A stretch of 64,000 nt of DNA from Latrodectus hesperus (lineage: Eukaryota; Arthropoda; Arachnida; Araneae; Theridiidae). Numbering within the stretch: position 1 is the first letter of the stretch; every line of letters begins with the position of its first letter. A program made the translations under genes and the position numbers. The notes below the pieces were generated by a model. That model saw only the letters and a program-made list of their open reading frames with translations, did no database searches and had not been told where the DNA came from. The stretch is taken from positions 89,786,395 through 89,850,394 of the forward strand of contig CM075853.1 of assembly GCA_037975125.1 (NCBI GenBank). The letters run 5' to 3'. Below are positions 47,040 through 59,267 of this stretch, piece after piece.

Positions 47040-47345
47040 TAGATATGATCCATTAGGTACAATATTTTCTATACTATCATACTCACTTTTGAATATACAA
47101 TTAGTATTTGCTAATGGGGATGTTCAAAACTAACCATTTTTAAGCCCTATCATTTTAAAAACTTTGTATTTTTGATCGATCATGTTAAATGCTCATTTCC
47201 ATATGTTAAGTAGTTCAGATAGAAGAATCGAGACATGTAAGTTTGCACTACTTATTTGATAAAAAATTTTGAAAATGAGGAAAAAAACGGATTATAAAAT
47301 AGGAATTTAAATTTTTATGCCTATTAAGTTATGAGTGATAACTTA
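47040..47345 (+). repeat. Dispersed repeat (partners 25890-26240 and 26460-26640)
   Basis: Inverted relative to both left copies. The following 200 bp (47346-47560) has no match found in this window. Confidence 0.6.
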
Positions 47346-48004
47346 ATACAGCTCTTCCAAACCAACGTGAGAACTTCCGTTGTCTTGTCACCCCATCTGG
47401 CGTTAGTTCTCAAAACTTTTAGAGGGGAGTATTCAAAACAATATTATTGGTTAAAATTGCTTGTCAATCAATCCTTCGAAATTAGCGATTTTTCCAGGTT
47501 TGGGGCGTTATATCGTGAAAATTAAATTACGAACGCCATAAAAAAAGCCAAAAAGTGAGTTTTAAATTTGCTCATAACAGCTGCCTACATCAAATTACCC
47601 CCAGGTTTCTTAGAATAGTGGTTAGAAAAAATGGGTCAGTTCAAATGCTCAACGAAGCGCTTCGTTAGAAACAGTTTTCCGGTTAATTCCCACTCGTTTG
47701 CTGCATAGCCTATGAGTTGCAATTCTATAATCAAATCAAAACAATTGTTTACAAAATATTATTTGCTGTAATCATCTCGCAGACAAAGTACCTATTGCTT
47801 TAAAAACTAATGTGAAATCACAAGATTTTTTGAGAAAAAAGTCTGAGTTTCATTATCTCAAGACAATACAAACCATTACCTAACTATTTACTTTGGTATT
47901 GGAGTACTGGTTATTTAGTTTTTTATAATGAAATATTTTAAGAGTTAACTAAATATAATTAACAAATATTGAACCCTTAGATGGCAATATCAAACATTGA
48001 AAGA
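47346..48004. other. Unassigned AT-rich DNA
   Basis: No gene recognised; the 64-residue ORF at 47331-47525 has no family resemblance I can name. Confidence 0.35.
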
Positions 48005-50446
48005 GTTAGTAGTAGGAATAGGATCTTGTTACTTTTCCTGTACTTAGTATGTACTGAGTACAGTTACTTTTAAAGTAACGAGTATTTTCCCGATTACATT
48101 TTGTACTTGTTGCAATTTTTTTGTACTGTTATCTATCAGATTAAAATATAATGACAAAGTTTTTAAAATGTTATAAATAAATTGAATAAAAACTAAATGA
48201 ATAATAAATAAATTAATAAATAATTAAAACTAAATAAGTAGATCAACAATATTTTATATAGCTCCATAAAATTAATTAATATAATTAATGTTCATTTATA
48301 TTATTATCATTTATAAATAAGCATTCACTTAAGTATTAATAAAAAGATCTATGAAAAATAATTCTTATTATTTACGTCACATTTCATTAATTGCAAGTTT
48401 TTGTTTTTCCTGTAATGCTTTACTTTACAGTATGAGGTAAAGAAATACAAGTTATTTATCTAAAAACCTTTTTTTTTTTTTGGAAAAAATTGTAAATTTC
48501 TAAGTTTTCTTAAACGGAATTCATTTAATAAAAAAATCATGATATTTTATTATTTACATTTATTTTCAGAATTTATATCTGTTCTAAGTAAATTTTCCAA
48601 TTACTCAATCGTCATTTTCAAAGACTTCCAATGTCAATTAAAATATAAAATTAGATGAGATAATATAATTTCAATTTTTCAGCCTAATCAGCTTAATTTT
48701 TTATTAGAATTTAGTAAGACTTTCCAATTATGTAAGCGAATTTTTATAATTAACTGGTAAATATTTTGCTAAGAATTGTAAAGTGGGAGGTTTAATCAAT
48801 TACAAAGAGGTTTTCTTTTAAGTTTGCTTACAAAAATAGAGCAATTAATCAAACAAATAAACTTAAATTTCCTTTATTTTTTTATAATTAAACATTAACA
48901 AGACAAACATAGTAAAATTTTTTATGTATAATAGAATTTTATTATAAAAGACGTTTACTTGTTTATATTTTTATGTAGTAGATAAACCAGTTTTTTCTAA
49001 AATAAAAATTGTATAAACTCACATATCTTGTTTCAGTTTCCTGAAACGTAATCAATTTATGGTTAAACAAAGTAGCTTTGCAATTAAAACTGTATTAATA
49101 ATGCTTAAATAAACATAATCATTTTATATTAGATATAGTTGCATAAAATTTCAATAAACATGAAAAAATATAAAACAGTTTTACCAATAATCAAAATGTA
49201 ATAATGTTTTAAGTTAAAATATTGCGAAACAATGTTTCATAAAAAATGGAGGAACAGAAATACATATATTTTATTTGCCTCAAACCATAATTTAAGAAAT
49301 AAACATGACGGTAACACATGATGGTATAAATAAAAATAAGGTAAAAATTAACTTAATTAAAGCTTTTTTTAATTTCGAAACTTTAAACTAAAATGCATAA
49401 ACTACCTTTATTAGGTTTAAATCAACATTCTCATTATCTGAATAAAATAAATCGTATGGTAAAAAATAGAAAAGAACTTTTTTCTAAAAGTTTAAATTCG
49501 ATATATTTACAGTAAAAAATAGTGAAACTAAAACATGATAGAATAAAAAATAAACATATTTATACGGAATTATAAAAAAATATGCTTAGTAGAAATAACA
49601 ATGGAAGTATGTAAGTAGATTTAATTTAAATATATATTTTTTTTAATTTAAGAAATCTGACCTAATTTAAGGTCCAAATAAATGTGTTATATATGTTCAT
49701 AAAATAAAATTAAAATTTAAAAAAAAATAATAACAAAATTAAAAGTTGATAAAAATTGCTAAGTACATACCAAGAATATCATGCTTTTCTTATATTTAAA
49801 AAAACGTCATATATTTGAAAAAGAACGACAATAACTAAATAGATGTGCTACGATAATTGGTTTTCTCAAATGATTTATTTTATTAACCGAAACGAAACAA
49901 ATGTACATGTGCATTTTATTTCGCAATATAAATTCATAATGTCTCCCTCTCAAAGAGATCTTTCAATTCCCAAGTATCCCTCTTCTATTTACCAGTTAAA
50001 CCAACTGTCATTACCCTTCTCTCCCCAGCTTCCCTACCATAAGAAGCTATCACAGTCTCATAATTCATCTGTCTGTATCGATGACATTGTCACTTGTACT
50101 CGCTCTGTCATTGGCTCTTCAGTACTTGTTACATTCGGTCAAGTACACTGTAACTATGTTGATTACTTTGAAACATCAGGTATGCACATATTCGCTGATT
50201 ACTTTGTAACAAGCAAGTACTCACGTACTCGCTGATTACTTTGTAACAGGCACGTACTCACGTACTCGCTCTGTCTTTGAAACTTTTCATGTACAGTGTA
50301 GCTGCAACTGTCTGAGAATACTCGCGCTGACTTTGTTACTGGAAATACTGAATATTTGGAAAAAAAGTACTCATTACAGGTTGTTACATTCAAATACGAT
50401 TACAAAATACTGGTTTCAGGTATTTCTTCCCATCCCTAGTCAGTAG
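48005..50446. mobile_element. hAT-like non-autonomous element, 2.43 kb, with 8-bp target duplications
   Basis: Element 48013-50438, flanked by GTTAGTAG (48005-48012) and GTCAGTAG (50439-50446), 7 of 8 identical. Termini: TAGGAATAGGATC on the left and, reversed from the right, TAGGGATGGGAAG, resembling hAT TIRs (C/TAGNGATGGG). The subterminal regions carry repeated motifs: TACTGAGTACAGTTACTTTT near the left, and three GTACTCGC / ACTTTGTAACARGCAMGTAC units at 50090-50280 near the right. No transposase gene. A truncated inverted copy lies at 26655-27843. Confidence 0.75.
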
Positions 50447-50499
50447 CACAGAGTGGTCAGTAGTCTGTAATCACAGTCCAATATTTATAAGACGTACAT

Positions 50500-52610
50500 C
50501 TTGCCGAAAATAACGGCATGCCAAAATTTTAATTGCCGCTAAATGGCGTAATCGATGCACGATACCACTATCGAGTGGGAAATGCATTGATGTCTATGGG
50601 AATAAAAATCTTTAAAAGTTAATTAAATGAAACTGAAAATTTTGTGAAATAATTGAATTTACATGATAAATACATTGAATATTAATCTGCCATTGATTAT
50701 AGTAAAACAAATGATAATGGAAATACAAAATCTGACATTTTATTGTTAGGTGTTATGCAGAATAGAATAAATTTTACTTTCGTTTTTGTGGATAGAGAAA
50801 CATTCATCTTAGAAAATTCAATGTATCTATTTCCAATATTATTTGAATAGTTAAATTTAATTATTGATGTTTTCTCTTGATTATTTATTTTTATTTTTTC
50901 TCTGATTTTAACCATTTATAGATTGTTTATAAAGCTGAAAGATATTTTGATAGATACATTGTTTTAATACATTTTACCATTAATTGTAATTTTAGAAATT
51001 GAATTTCAAATTATTTTAGAGTAATTAATTAAAATCCAATATATTTTAATAGGAAATCAAATTCTATCCAATTATTTTTAAATATGAATATAGTTATAAT
51101 ATTAAAATTAATCTTATTTGAATCAAATATAAGTTTTACATTTCAACTTAATTATTCTAGTAATTTTTATAGAAAATAATTTTATTATTAAATTCTTTTG
51201 TTATTCTAATTTTAAATTCTTTTATTCCTAGTTAAAGCTTTTAATATGTTTTGCTATGATGTTACATTTTATTGTAATTAATTTTTTACACAGTTGAAAA
51301 TTAATTATTTCTCAAATTCCTTATAACCGATAACTATGTTATTTAATTAAATAATTATATAAATATAATATTTCTTAAAATTACAGGTAGGAACTACTTA
51401 CATTTAGTTACAATTCATCAATTACAATAAGCTTTCTTATTTTTCATTATTTTTCCTGAATGATACAATAAAAATGTAAATTTACATTTCTTTAAAAAGA
51501 AAGCAATAACATAAAGTGCAAATTAAACTAAATCTTTGCTTCATTTAATGTGAATTACAAACCAAATATCCTACTCAACTGAGTCACTTTTGTAAAAATA
51601 ACAGTAACTCATGAAAAATAGAGTATTTAGTTAAATGGGATATAGGGTTCAATGCATCCAACAATGTCAGTCAAGTTATGAATATTTGTGTCATGGAAAC
51701 TTCACTCCCGTTGTATTGTGTATCTACTTCTGCTTGACAACGAGTTAGGTTTTGCTAAAAGAAAATAATAACTTTATTAAATATCAAAAATTACATATAA
51801 TACACAAAACTGAGTAACAGCATAAAAAAAGGAATAATTTGAAAATTTAGTGAATTTAATCTAAAGTAAAATTAGAAAGACAAATTCAATGCAAATACAA
51901 AAAGAATACAGGTATATGTTAAATTTGTTACTCAAGATCAAATTAAAAATGATATAAATATGGTAGAAATAAAAATTATAGTAAACATTTCCTTAAATAA
52001 ATCATGCAAATATTTGAAATTGTTTTAAATTTTTAGCACTTATAAACACATAGAAATATAGATACTTCAAGTTATAATAGTTATCAAATGATAAAATAAA
52101 ATATTCAATATTTTTAATGCATATGTTTCATCTAACTTTCCTGTAAAGTTGTGAAAATTTATTAATTATTACGAATACATGGAAAATAATTACATACTTA
52201 TTAGACACATATTTAATTATTTCCAAACACAAATATTATAAATGTTAATTTTACAAGAACAACTAAATGTTTATCCAGGCGAATGCCAGGAAAAAAAACA
52301 CACACACACAAATACAATACCACATCTGTATGCACAGATATTTTTAAATTATAATATAACATAGGCACAAAAAGCTGTATATGTGAAAAGCTTGTCTCAA
52401 AGAAAAAAGCAATTTGCAATTTATAGAAAGCAAAATGTTTTAGTAATTTATTATTTATAACTTTTAATGAAATAGTAATAAATTGTTTAGTACTTGTGTG
52501 TGAAAATTACAATGGAGTGAAAAAAACTGCATTCATATTCAGAAGATTTTAAAAAATACTAAGGAAAATTTTTTTTGATAAATTAATTTCTGTTATAAAT
52601 TTTACCTTCA
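50500..52610. other. AT-rich interior of the P-like element
   Basis: No exon recognised in the left 2.1 kb. A short (CA)n lies at 52300-52312. Where a P transposase catalytic region would be expected, only low-complexity AT-rich DNA is seen. Confidence 0.4.
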
Positions 52611-52613
52611 TTT

Positions 52614-54835
52614 TAAGCCTAGCATTTTGTCGTAAAGTATTATGAAGATATTGTCTCTTCTTCAAAAGAAGAAAACTGTTGGATGTACGTCTAGGGCCAA
52701 TTTTAGGTTGTTGCTGGAAGCAATTTTAACAACGACCAGTTTTCTCGATGTAAAAATTGCTAGGAACATAACTTGAACAGTTTTTTCCTCTATAAGTATA
52801 AAATAAGTAATTTTAATACATAACAATGTTTATTTGTATTTAATAACTGAGAAAATTATTTTACTTACATATTCCTAGCATCAACACAGATAATATACTT
52901 CTCCTTATTTTAAATCAAATTACATATACTTTCCATTCCTGTTAGCCTGCAACTGTTACCAATTGTAGTTAAAATTCCTTTTAAGAAAACTTAATAAAAT
53001 TGAAAGCTTCTTAGTAAATAAAATAAGTAACCGTGCAAAAATTTAAACAAATAGAATAATAGTAAGCATACTTTGACATTAAGATTTTCATTTATTACAA
53101 TCCACCTTTCTGAACAATGATCAATAGTCCAGAACAAAAGAACCACAGAATCCCTTGTGATAGAGTATGACCATTTAGCAGACGTAAAGCGATGCTGGTG
53201 TAACTGTTTTCAAATATTCAAAATTAAATTCTGGTGTGGGTAATGAGGATTCCAAAATATCATGGTCTATTTCAGGTAATGATTCTATAATATTTTCTGT
53301 AATGGAATTTTTAAAAAGATTGTTTTAATTTTTAAATAATTAGGAACAAATTCTAAAAAAAATGTTTCAATCTAAGATCATAAATTCTAACAAAATTTTT
53401 ACATATATTTCATATCACCATTCTAGAGTTTATTGGATAAATTATAAATAAAAGCAAATGATATCCTTTGATCAAATGTACGTAGCTAACTTTCACCTAA
53501 AAGCAACAAATCTTTAAATAGTAACAATTTTTATGAATGCAAATTACAAATTTGCTAAGAGGAAACAGTTAATTTGAATGAGATTACTTTTTAAAAAATA
53601 ACCTACTGAAATAATAAACTGAGTTTCATTTTGTAAATTTCAATGCACTTTGAACAATAATCTATAAAATATTTGTAGAACTGAATGAGTTTGATTGGAA
53701 ATCATTCAATAAGTATTCAATTACTGATAAATTTTTCTTAACAATGATAAATTGTTTACCATGTACAGAAGTTTGCTCATTTTTTACTGATGTTGGAAAA
53801 TTGTCGTATGCTTTCTTTGCTGTATTTCTAACAGCAGGCAGTTTTCTTTTTCTTGTGCTTGATGAAAAGTACTTGGGCAAATTTGGGAAGATGCTTGGAA
53901 TAGCATCTTTCATCAAATTTGGCTTTCCTTTTGGCAATTTCCACACCTAAGCACATATATTCACAAAACATTAAAAAATGTCTTATACATTTCAAAAAAT
54001 TTATACAACACAAATAACTCACATTTCCATCTGATAACTTTTGTGTATAATAGCTATCTAAGTCTTCTTCTTTAAAGTGCAAAGAACACACTACATCTGA
54101 AGTAGTCAATTGCTTATTAGCCCGAGGAATTGCCTGTCTCCATTTTTTAAGCAAGTTTGGATCCTAAATCAAGAATACATAATATGCAGAATAAATTAAC
54201 AAAGTTATAATTACATGTTTACTTCTGAGTATATCAGCTTTGTTAATACCAAGTTATAATTATATTTTCCTGTTTTATTTAAATCAGTGAATCAGTCACT
54301 TAAGTGATTTACTTAATTTTAGCTTTTGTATTGATACTAAATACAATTTAGTTCAATAAATAAAGAAGGCAATTTAAAATAAATAAACAAGACAATAGAG
54401 AAATATGGGGGTAAAGTTAGATTTATATATAAATATTTGATGAATTACTTACAATGATTTTTAAATTTTTTCACAATACAATATCCAAAAATAAAAAAAA
54501 ACTTGATTACAAAAAAGAACTAAACTAGATAATTTATTATATTTTGATAACAAAATTCAATCGCCGATTGCATGCCAGATCGCAAAAAATAATACAATTG
54601 CATACATTTTATTCATTTTACAACATAAACTAACTTATCAAGATAAAAATTATTCATTGAAAATAAAAGTAGATGAAGCATATTTTGCATGTTGTATATT
54701 CTGACAATACCTTTGGTGCACTAAAAAGGCTTGGTAGTTTTCCCCCCATTCCTCTTTGTTTGATTAATATCCGATTTTTAGCCGCTTTTACAGCCAGGAC
54801 AAAAGCATGATTTTTGCATTTTATTATAATAAAAG
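52614..54835 (-). pseudogene. THAP-domain (P-element transposase-like) multi-exon pseudogene
   Basis: Five minus-strand exon remnants: (1) about 54835-54717, CFCPGCKSG, a stop, then KSDINQTKRNGG and, shifted, GKLPSLFSAPK; (2) 54164-54021, LLKKWRQAIPRANKQ, VVCSLHFKEEDLDSYY, donor GTGAGT; (3) 53947-53741, starting after CTTAG, KPNLMKDAIPSIFPNLPKYF; (4) about 53315-53060, ENIIESLPEIDHDILESSLP then, shifted, AKWSYSITRDSVVLLFWTID; (5) about 52795-52614, NCSSYVPSNFYIEKTGR, stop, KKRQYLHNTLRQNARLKMK. Exons 1-3 form a C2CH THAP finger with the AIPSIF signature. Stops and frameshifts in exons 1, 4 and 5 mean it is inactive. The catalytic part of a P transposase was not identified. Confidence 0.7.
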
Positions 54836-55100
54836 TATTTAGAAATTACAAAAACATAAGTGTCAATTGTAAAATGCTACACAACACAATGTTAGTAAAT
54901 TCAATCACAAGCACTTGAGATGCTTTTTACGCTACCTGGTGTCAATAATGTTCAGGAAAGTCTTTCAAGACGGCGTGCCAGTTAGTGGAAGCCGCCAATA
55001 GGGGAGTTGTTGGTCTATTTTATCTTGGTCGTTGTCTGTAATCCAGTAGAAGTAAACAAACACTGTCATATTCGATTTATCAAATTGAATTAATTTTAAC

Positions 55101-55187
55101 ATGGGATCCGAAAATACCTTTAACTTTTCTGATGCTTTGGCTAAAGTTATGACAAAAGTTCATGAAGCCAAATTACGTCGTACTCAG
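55101..55187 (+). CDS. Putative first coding exon of an unidentified gene
   Basis: ATG 55101 opens 29 codons (MGSENTFNFSDALAKVMTKV, then HEAKLRRTQ) ending in phase 0 at the donor CAG|GTATTT. A near-identical coding segment, without the ATG, is kept at 39020-38937 in the inverted duplicate, where changes leave most residues intact. I do not recognise the protein. The following intron runs at least to 55835 (the limit of the duplicate) and no second exon was found in the window; the next recognisable sequences are transposons. It may be a live host exon or itself a transposon-borne fragment. Confidence 0.4.
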
Positions 55188-55835
55188 GTATTTAAATATT
55201 ATAAATTTTTTCAATAATAATTAATACTAGCTTTTTTAGTTATATAACTTCTTCCATTTATAAAAAATGTATATTATGCAAGTGAAATATTTTAAGTATA
55301 CTCTCTTTTTTTATTTATAATTTTTGAAACAAATATTATCGTTTTCCAGCGAAGCATTAGAAAAACTTTTCTAAAATTAAAATTCGAAATTGCATCTATT
55401 TTTTGCTGATTTAGTTTCGAAACTAAAGAATGTTTTCCAACAAGCTGCATTCAAGTGAAAAAATGTCATGAAAATAAAGTAGTTAATTTTAAGTAAAGTG
55501 TATTTATTTTAATTTAATTTTAATTAATTAAAGTTAATTTTAAGTAATAGTACATTCTGTGCAATCTAATTGTTTTTAAATTATATCGGTAGTACTTAAG
55601 GTAAACAAGTTATTCCTTAAAGCAGATATTTGAAAAAAAAACATTTAAACTAGTTTATTTAAATGTAATTATGAAAATAATTTTATTTATAGTGTTCTTT
55701 TTTTGATATTTTAAATATAGCATTGCAAATATTATCATTTACAATGCTATATTTTGATTCATATTAATATGTAATTTCTTGCATTTTCATAAATTTCTAC
55801 TTATCTTAAAAAGTATACCTTGTATTGTGAAATTA
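55188..55835 (+). repeat. Start of intron 1, duplicated inverted at 31780-32374
   Basis: Matches the reverse of 31.78-32.37 kb through TTAGTTTCGAAACTAA, GTTTACCTTAAGTACTACCG and AAGGTATACTTTTTAAGATA (reverse-strand forms), with small indels. Similarity ends near 55835. Confidence 0.7.
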
Positions 55836-56798
55836 ATTTATATTTTTCTTGTGACCATTAATTTATATTTTTCTTTAAATTTGTTTTTAATTAATATTTC
55901 TATAAATAATATTCTAGATATTTTTAATTAATAAAGTACCTTTTGCCTTTATCTTTTTAAATGAGGAATGATAATTTTTTTAGATTATAGTCGGTATCTC
56001 CATTGTGTATGTCATTATTGTATTTGGATCATTCATATTCAATTCCACAATATTTTCAGTTTTGAAATTTTGCAAAATTTATATTCAAAACAGTTTTTTG
56101 TGTTTCAAAATATGTATTAATTTAATAGTCTGAGAATATATTTTTGTTTGTTTTTTTACAAATATTGTAACTTTATATTTGATTTTTAAATTATGTTGTG
56201 TTTCATCAGAAATATGATTAAATATTAAAAAATTCCCTTTAAAGTAAGAAATCTTCCTTGTTGTCTTAAGTTTTCGGTAATACCACAGTGCCTCTTATAT
56301 TTGGCTATGATTCCAGAATATACTTACGTGATAATAGCTCAATACATTTATAAATGTTTTTATAAATATATTGTGTTGTTTTATATATATATATAATTTT
56401 GAATTCAAAGTCAAGCTGTCATTTGAAGTGTTAGTTTTCTGGCCTTCAGCTCAACAGTTTAGGAGTTTAAATCCCACCTGGGACTCGGTTGTTTGTGGTG
56501 GCTTAAAACCCCACTTTAAACTGTATGTCCCAGTCTATTTAACCCTTGTGTGCAAAAGAAATGATCAATTAATAACAAATAAGCCCTTGAGAGCAAATTA
56601 TTTTCACTTATTTGTTTCCCATTTAAAAAAGATAATGGTATTTAAAGTCAAAATTAATTTATTATACAAGAAACATTTTAGATGTTTCATTTTTTAGTGT
56701 AATTGGATAACATTTTTTTTATCTTAATTCTAGTTTTTTTCTAAAAATAAGGTATTAAAAGTGGTGAAATAAACAACTTCTGATTAGCATATTTATTA
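55836..56798. other. AT-rich DNA with a possible degenerate tRNA-derived SINE at about 56440-56560
   Basis: Near 56448 CTTCAGCTCAACAG resembles a tRNA A-box region, and 56476 GAGTTTAAATCCCACC resembles a B box (GTTCAAATCC). The 3' part is GC-richer than its surroundings. No polymerase III terminator or target duplication was established. Confidence 0.25.
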
Positions 56799-56839
56799 TG
56801 CTGGTGTACAAAACTTAAGCAACATAATTTTAAGTAGAT

Positions 56840-57670
56840 GGCTGTGAAATTGCAGAAAAGTAGTTCTTGTGATCAGTTCGCTGTACATGAACTTCAATAG
56901 AAAGGTCATGTACCTACAATTGTGAGGATTAAAACAGGCAGAGTAAACATGCAAAAAATGTGTGTGGTCTGCACATTCAACTCAAGACTTCAATAACAAG
57001 AACAGAGAGACAATTAAAGGCAATATCTGCTAGAGTGCAGATTCTTGCATGAAATGGACTTTGAAGAAATCATCTGGATGATTATATAGGGAAGAATGAT
57101 CAAAAAGCTGGAAGAGAGGCTTAGTATGACCATTGTAGCTGAGTAGTTTTGAAGAAACAAAAGTGTCATTTTCTGTGCTTGAAAAGCTTTCCAAACCATA
57201 TCTATTACTGTTAGAAAGGTTGGTGGTGGCCATCATAGGAAAGCAACTGCATTGGATGACCAAGATATTGTCTTGCAAGGAAAAAAAAAAAAAACCTGAA
57301 ATCAGTCAGCAACTGTTACTGGAAAAGGACAAGTTTATCGTGTCCAAAGGCCTTCTTTTTATTTTTGCTTGTCACTCGGAACACTGTATCCTTTTAAAAG
57401 TTGGTCATTGGTGCCACCATTCAAAGTGGTGCACAAGAAACACAAAAACTGGACATCTCACCTATGGATCCTTTTTATGGAAGCAAGTCATTTCTGTGCC
57501 ACAAGCAATTCTCAATGCTAGTTAAGATTGGAAAGGGATAGTCATGTTTTCATCACAGAAAGAGCTTGATACGTATGTCCTGGAGTTGTGATATGGGGAA
57601 GCATTAAGCTGATCAGGCAGAGTGAGGCCAACGTTTTTGACAGAAGATCTATGACAAGAGATTGTATTGT

Positions 57671-57750
<80 letters not shown>

Positions 57751-57925
57751 TATATAGATGTATATAGTTGATTCTTTTCCTTATACATCTGTTCCAAGGT
57801 GTCATTGGACCAGACTATATTTTTATGGATGATAATGCACAGCCACATTGGGCTCCATATGTTCAGCAGCATCTGGAAAGTGAAAATATCACTGAAATGG
57901 AATGATCAGTGTAATATCAGCAGAA
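56840..57925 (+). pseudogene. Tc1/mariner-like transposase remnant
   Basis: Starts about MAVKLQKSSSCDQFAVHELQ with a stop soon after, then GHVPTIVRIKTGRV. A middle segment reads VGGGHHRKATALDDQDIVLQ. Downstream, VVIWGSIKLI (57588) and, past the microsatellite, FQGVIGPDYIFMDDNAQPHW and HLESENI (57790-57895) are the motifs around the second catalytic Asp of Tc1 transposases. It is broken by an A-run, by (TA)n at 57676-57746 and by several stops. Confidence 0.75.
57676..57746. repeat. (TA)n microsatellite
   Basis: About 70 bp of TA dinucleotides inside the transposase remnant. Confidence 0.95.
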
Positions 57926-58485
57926 ATAGTAAAAACAACCATTCCAATTAGGGGAGGGCATATCCCATATTAAGTGTTGCATCCTCTTAACTGAGAATGA
58001 TGCTGAATATCAAAAAGCAACTCATCTTTGTTAAGAATCCCTTTTATCTTAGTTTTTTCATTGAACAAATGTGTAACTGTTATTAAGTTTATGTTTGAAA
58101 TATAGCTTATAGTTAAGTTTTAAGTTTGAAGCTCTGTTCAATAAAATAAGTGATTGCGAAGGACTCTGTGTTATTTCATCTTAATGTAAATAATATTCCA
58201 CCATAGCTTTTGTAGCTGAATCTGCAAGGATACTGAATTAAGATCCTACACTAAGGAATATCTGCTTGTTCTTCCTTTTGGACATACATGTTTATTGCTA
58301 GTATGAGTTCAGTAAAGCCTTTTTTTATATTCCATACTGTCTGTATTGTTTCATTTTTGTGAAGCTATTTTTTGTCATTATTTAAATGCTATTTCTCTTT
58401 CTGAATTTCTTGTCTTTCAGGTGATTTTTGTTTAATTTTAAGGCAAGACAAAACACCTATTGCTTAAGTTTTGCACATTTATGTA

Positions 58486-59177
58486 TTAATTTTCAAACAT
58501 AAGTAAATTAAAGAAATTTATTATAATTGAAAAGTAATTTTCATTTTATTTTAAACTTAACCTTTGTATTTTTCTTTTCAAAAGTTGCATCGCAAAATGA
58601 ATTAATTTTTTATAGAATATAAATAAATTTTTAATTAAAGGCCTATTTGGTAAATTAATATAGCTAATTTTAATATGTATCAAAAATTTAAACAACTTAA
58701 GGACTTGTAAAATATTTTTTATCCATGTTAATTATGAAAATATGAGTGATAATCATGGAAATATTAGCTCAAAATGTTTCAAACACTTATAAAAATTCAT
58801 TTAGATTCTATTGGCTATGTGAATAGCTTTATCATTTATATTAGTATAAATTTTTTATTTGTGTTGACACTTCATTATATTTTAATAAATGATACTTATT
58901 TAATTTGAAATCGATTTTAATTATTTTTTCCATCACTAAATGATTTTACCTGGGGGCCTATTGGGATTAGGTTAAACATTACAAGGCATTTACTTTAAAA
59001 CTTAACTGAATATCTATCACATGTTCCCTTCTAAGAAAATTGTGTTCATAAATAATAGGTCATAATTAAGCCTTACAAATTAAAGAATTCTGAAGACTTT
59101 GAATTTATTCCAATTAAGAAATATTTATTCAAATAATTCAGTTAAAAATTTTCATTTTTAAAAATACAAAACTTCAT
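58486..59177. other. AT-rich spacer
   Basis: No gene or matched repeat recognised. Confidence 0.5.
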
Positions 59178-59267
59178 GCTTCTTTTTCTTAGAGTTAGGT
59201 TTGTATGTCATTGGGCACCTCTGCTTTTATCAGCATTTTGTGCTATTAACTCCAAACCCAATGTTTC

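Larger units (their letters stand above)
50464..55042 (-). mobile_element. P-element-like transposon with decayed THAP gene
   Basis: Element 50472-55034 (4563 bp), flanked by the perfect 8-bp duplication TCTGTAAT (50464-50471 and 55035-55042). At 39.08 kb the same flanks (reversed CAGTAGTCTG and ATCCAGTAGAAG) are joined with a single TCTGTTAT, an empty site. The ends are weak inverted repeats (CACAGTCCAATATTTATAAG and, reversed, CAACGACCAAGATAAAATAG). The 8-bp duplication and the THAP-domain gene inside both fit the P superfamily. Confidence 0.7.
56797..58485 (+). mobile_element. Second Tc1/mariner-like element, with (TA)n insertion
   Basis: TA at both ends (56797-56798 and 58484-58485). Termini: left TGCTGGTGTACAAAACTTAA, right reversed CATAAATGTGCAAAACTTAA, sharing GTRCAAAACTTAAGCAA. 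The transposase remnant is on the plus strand. The family is unrelated in sequence to the 11.7-kb Tc1-like element. Confidence 0.75.

Noticed and set aside
49843..50235. Plus-strand ORF of 130 residues
   Set aside because: Lies in the subterminal repeats of the hAT-like element and has no domain; the truncated copy at 26.7 kb does not keep it.
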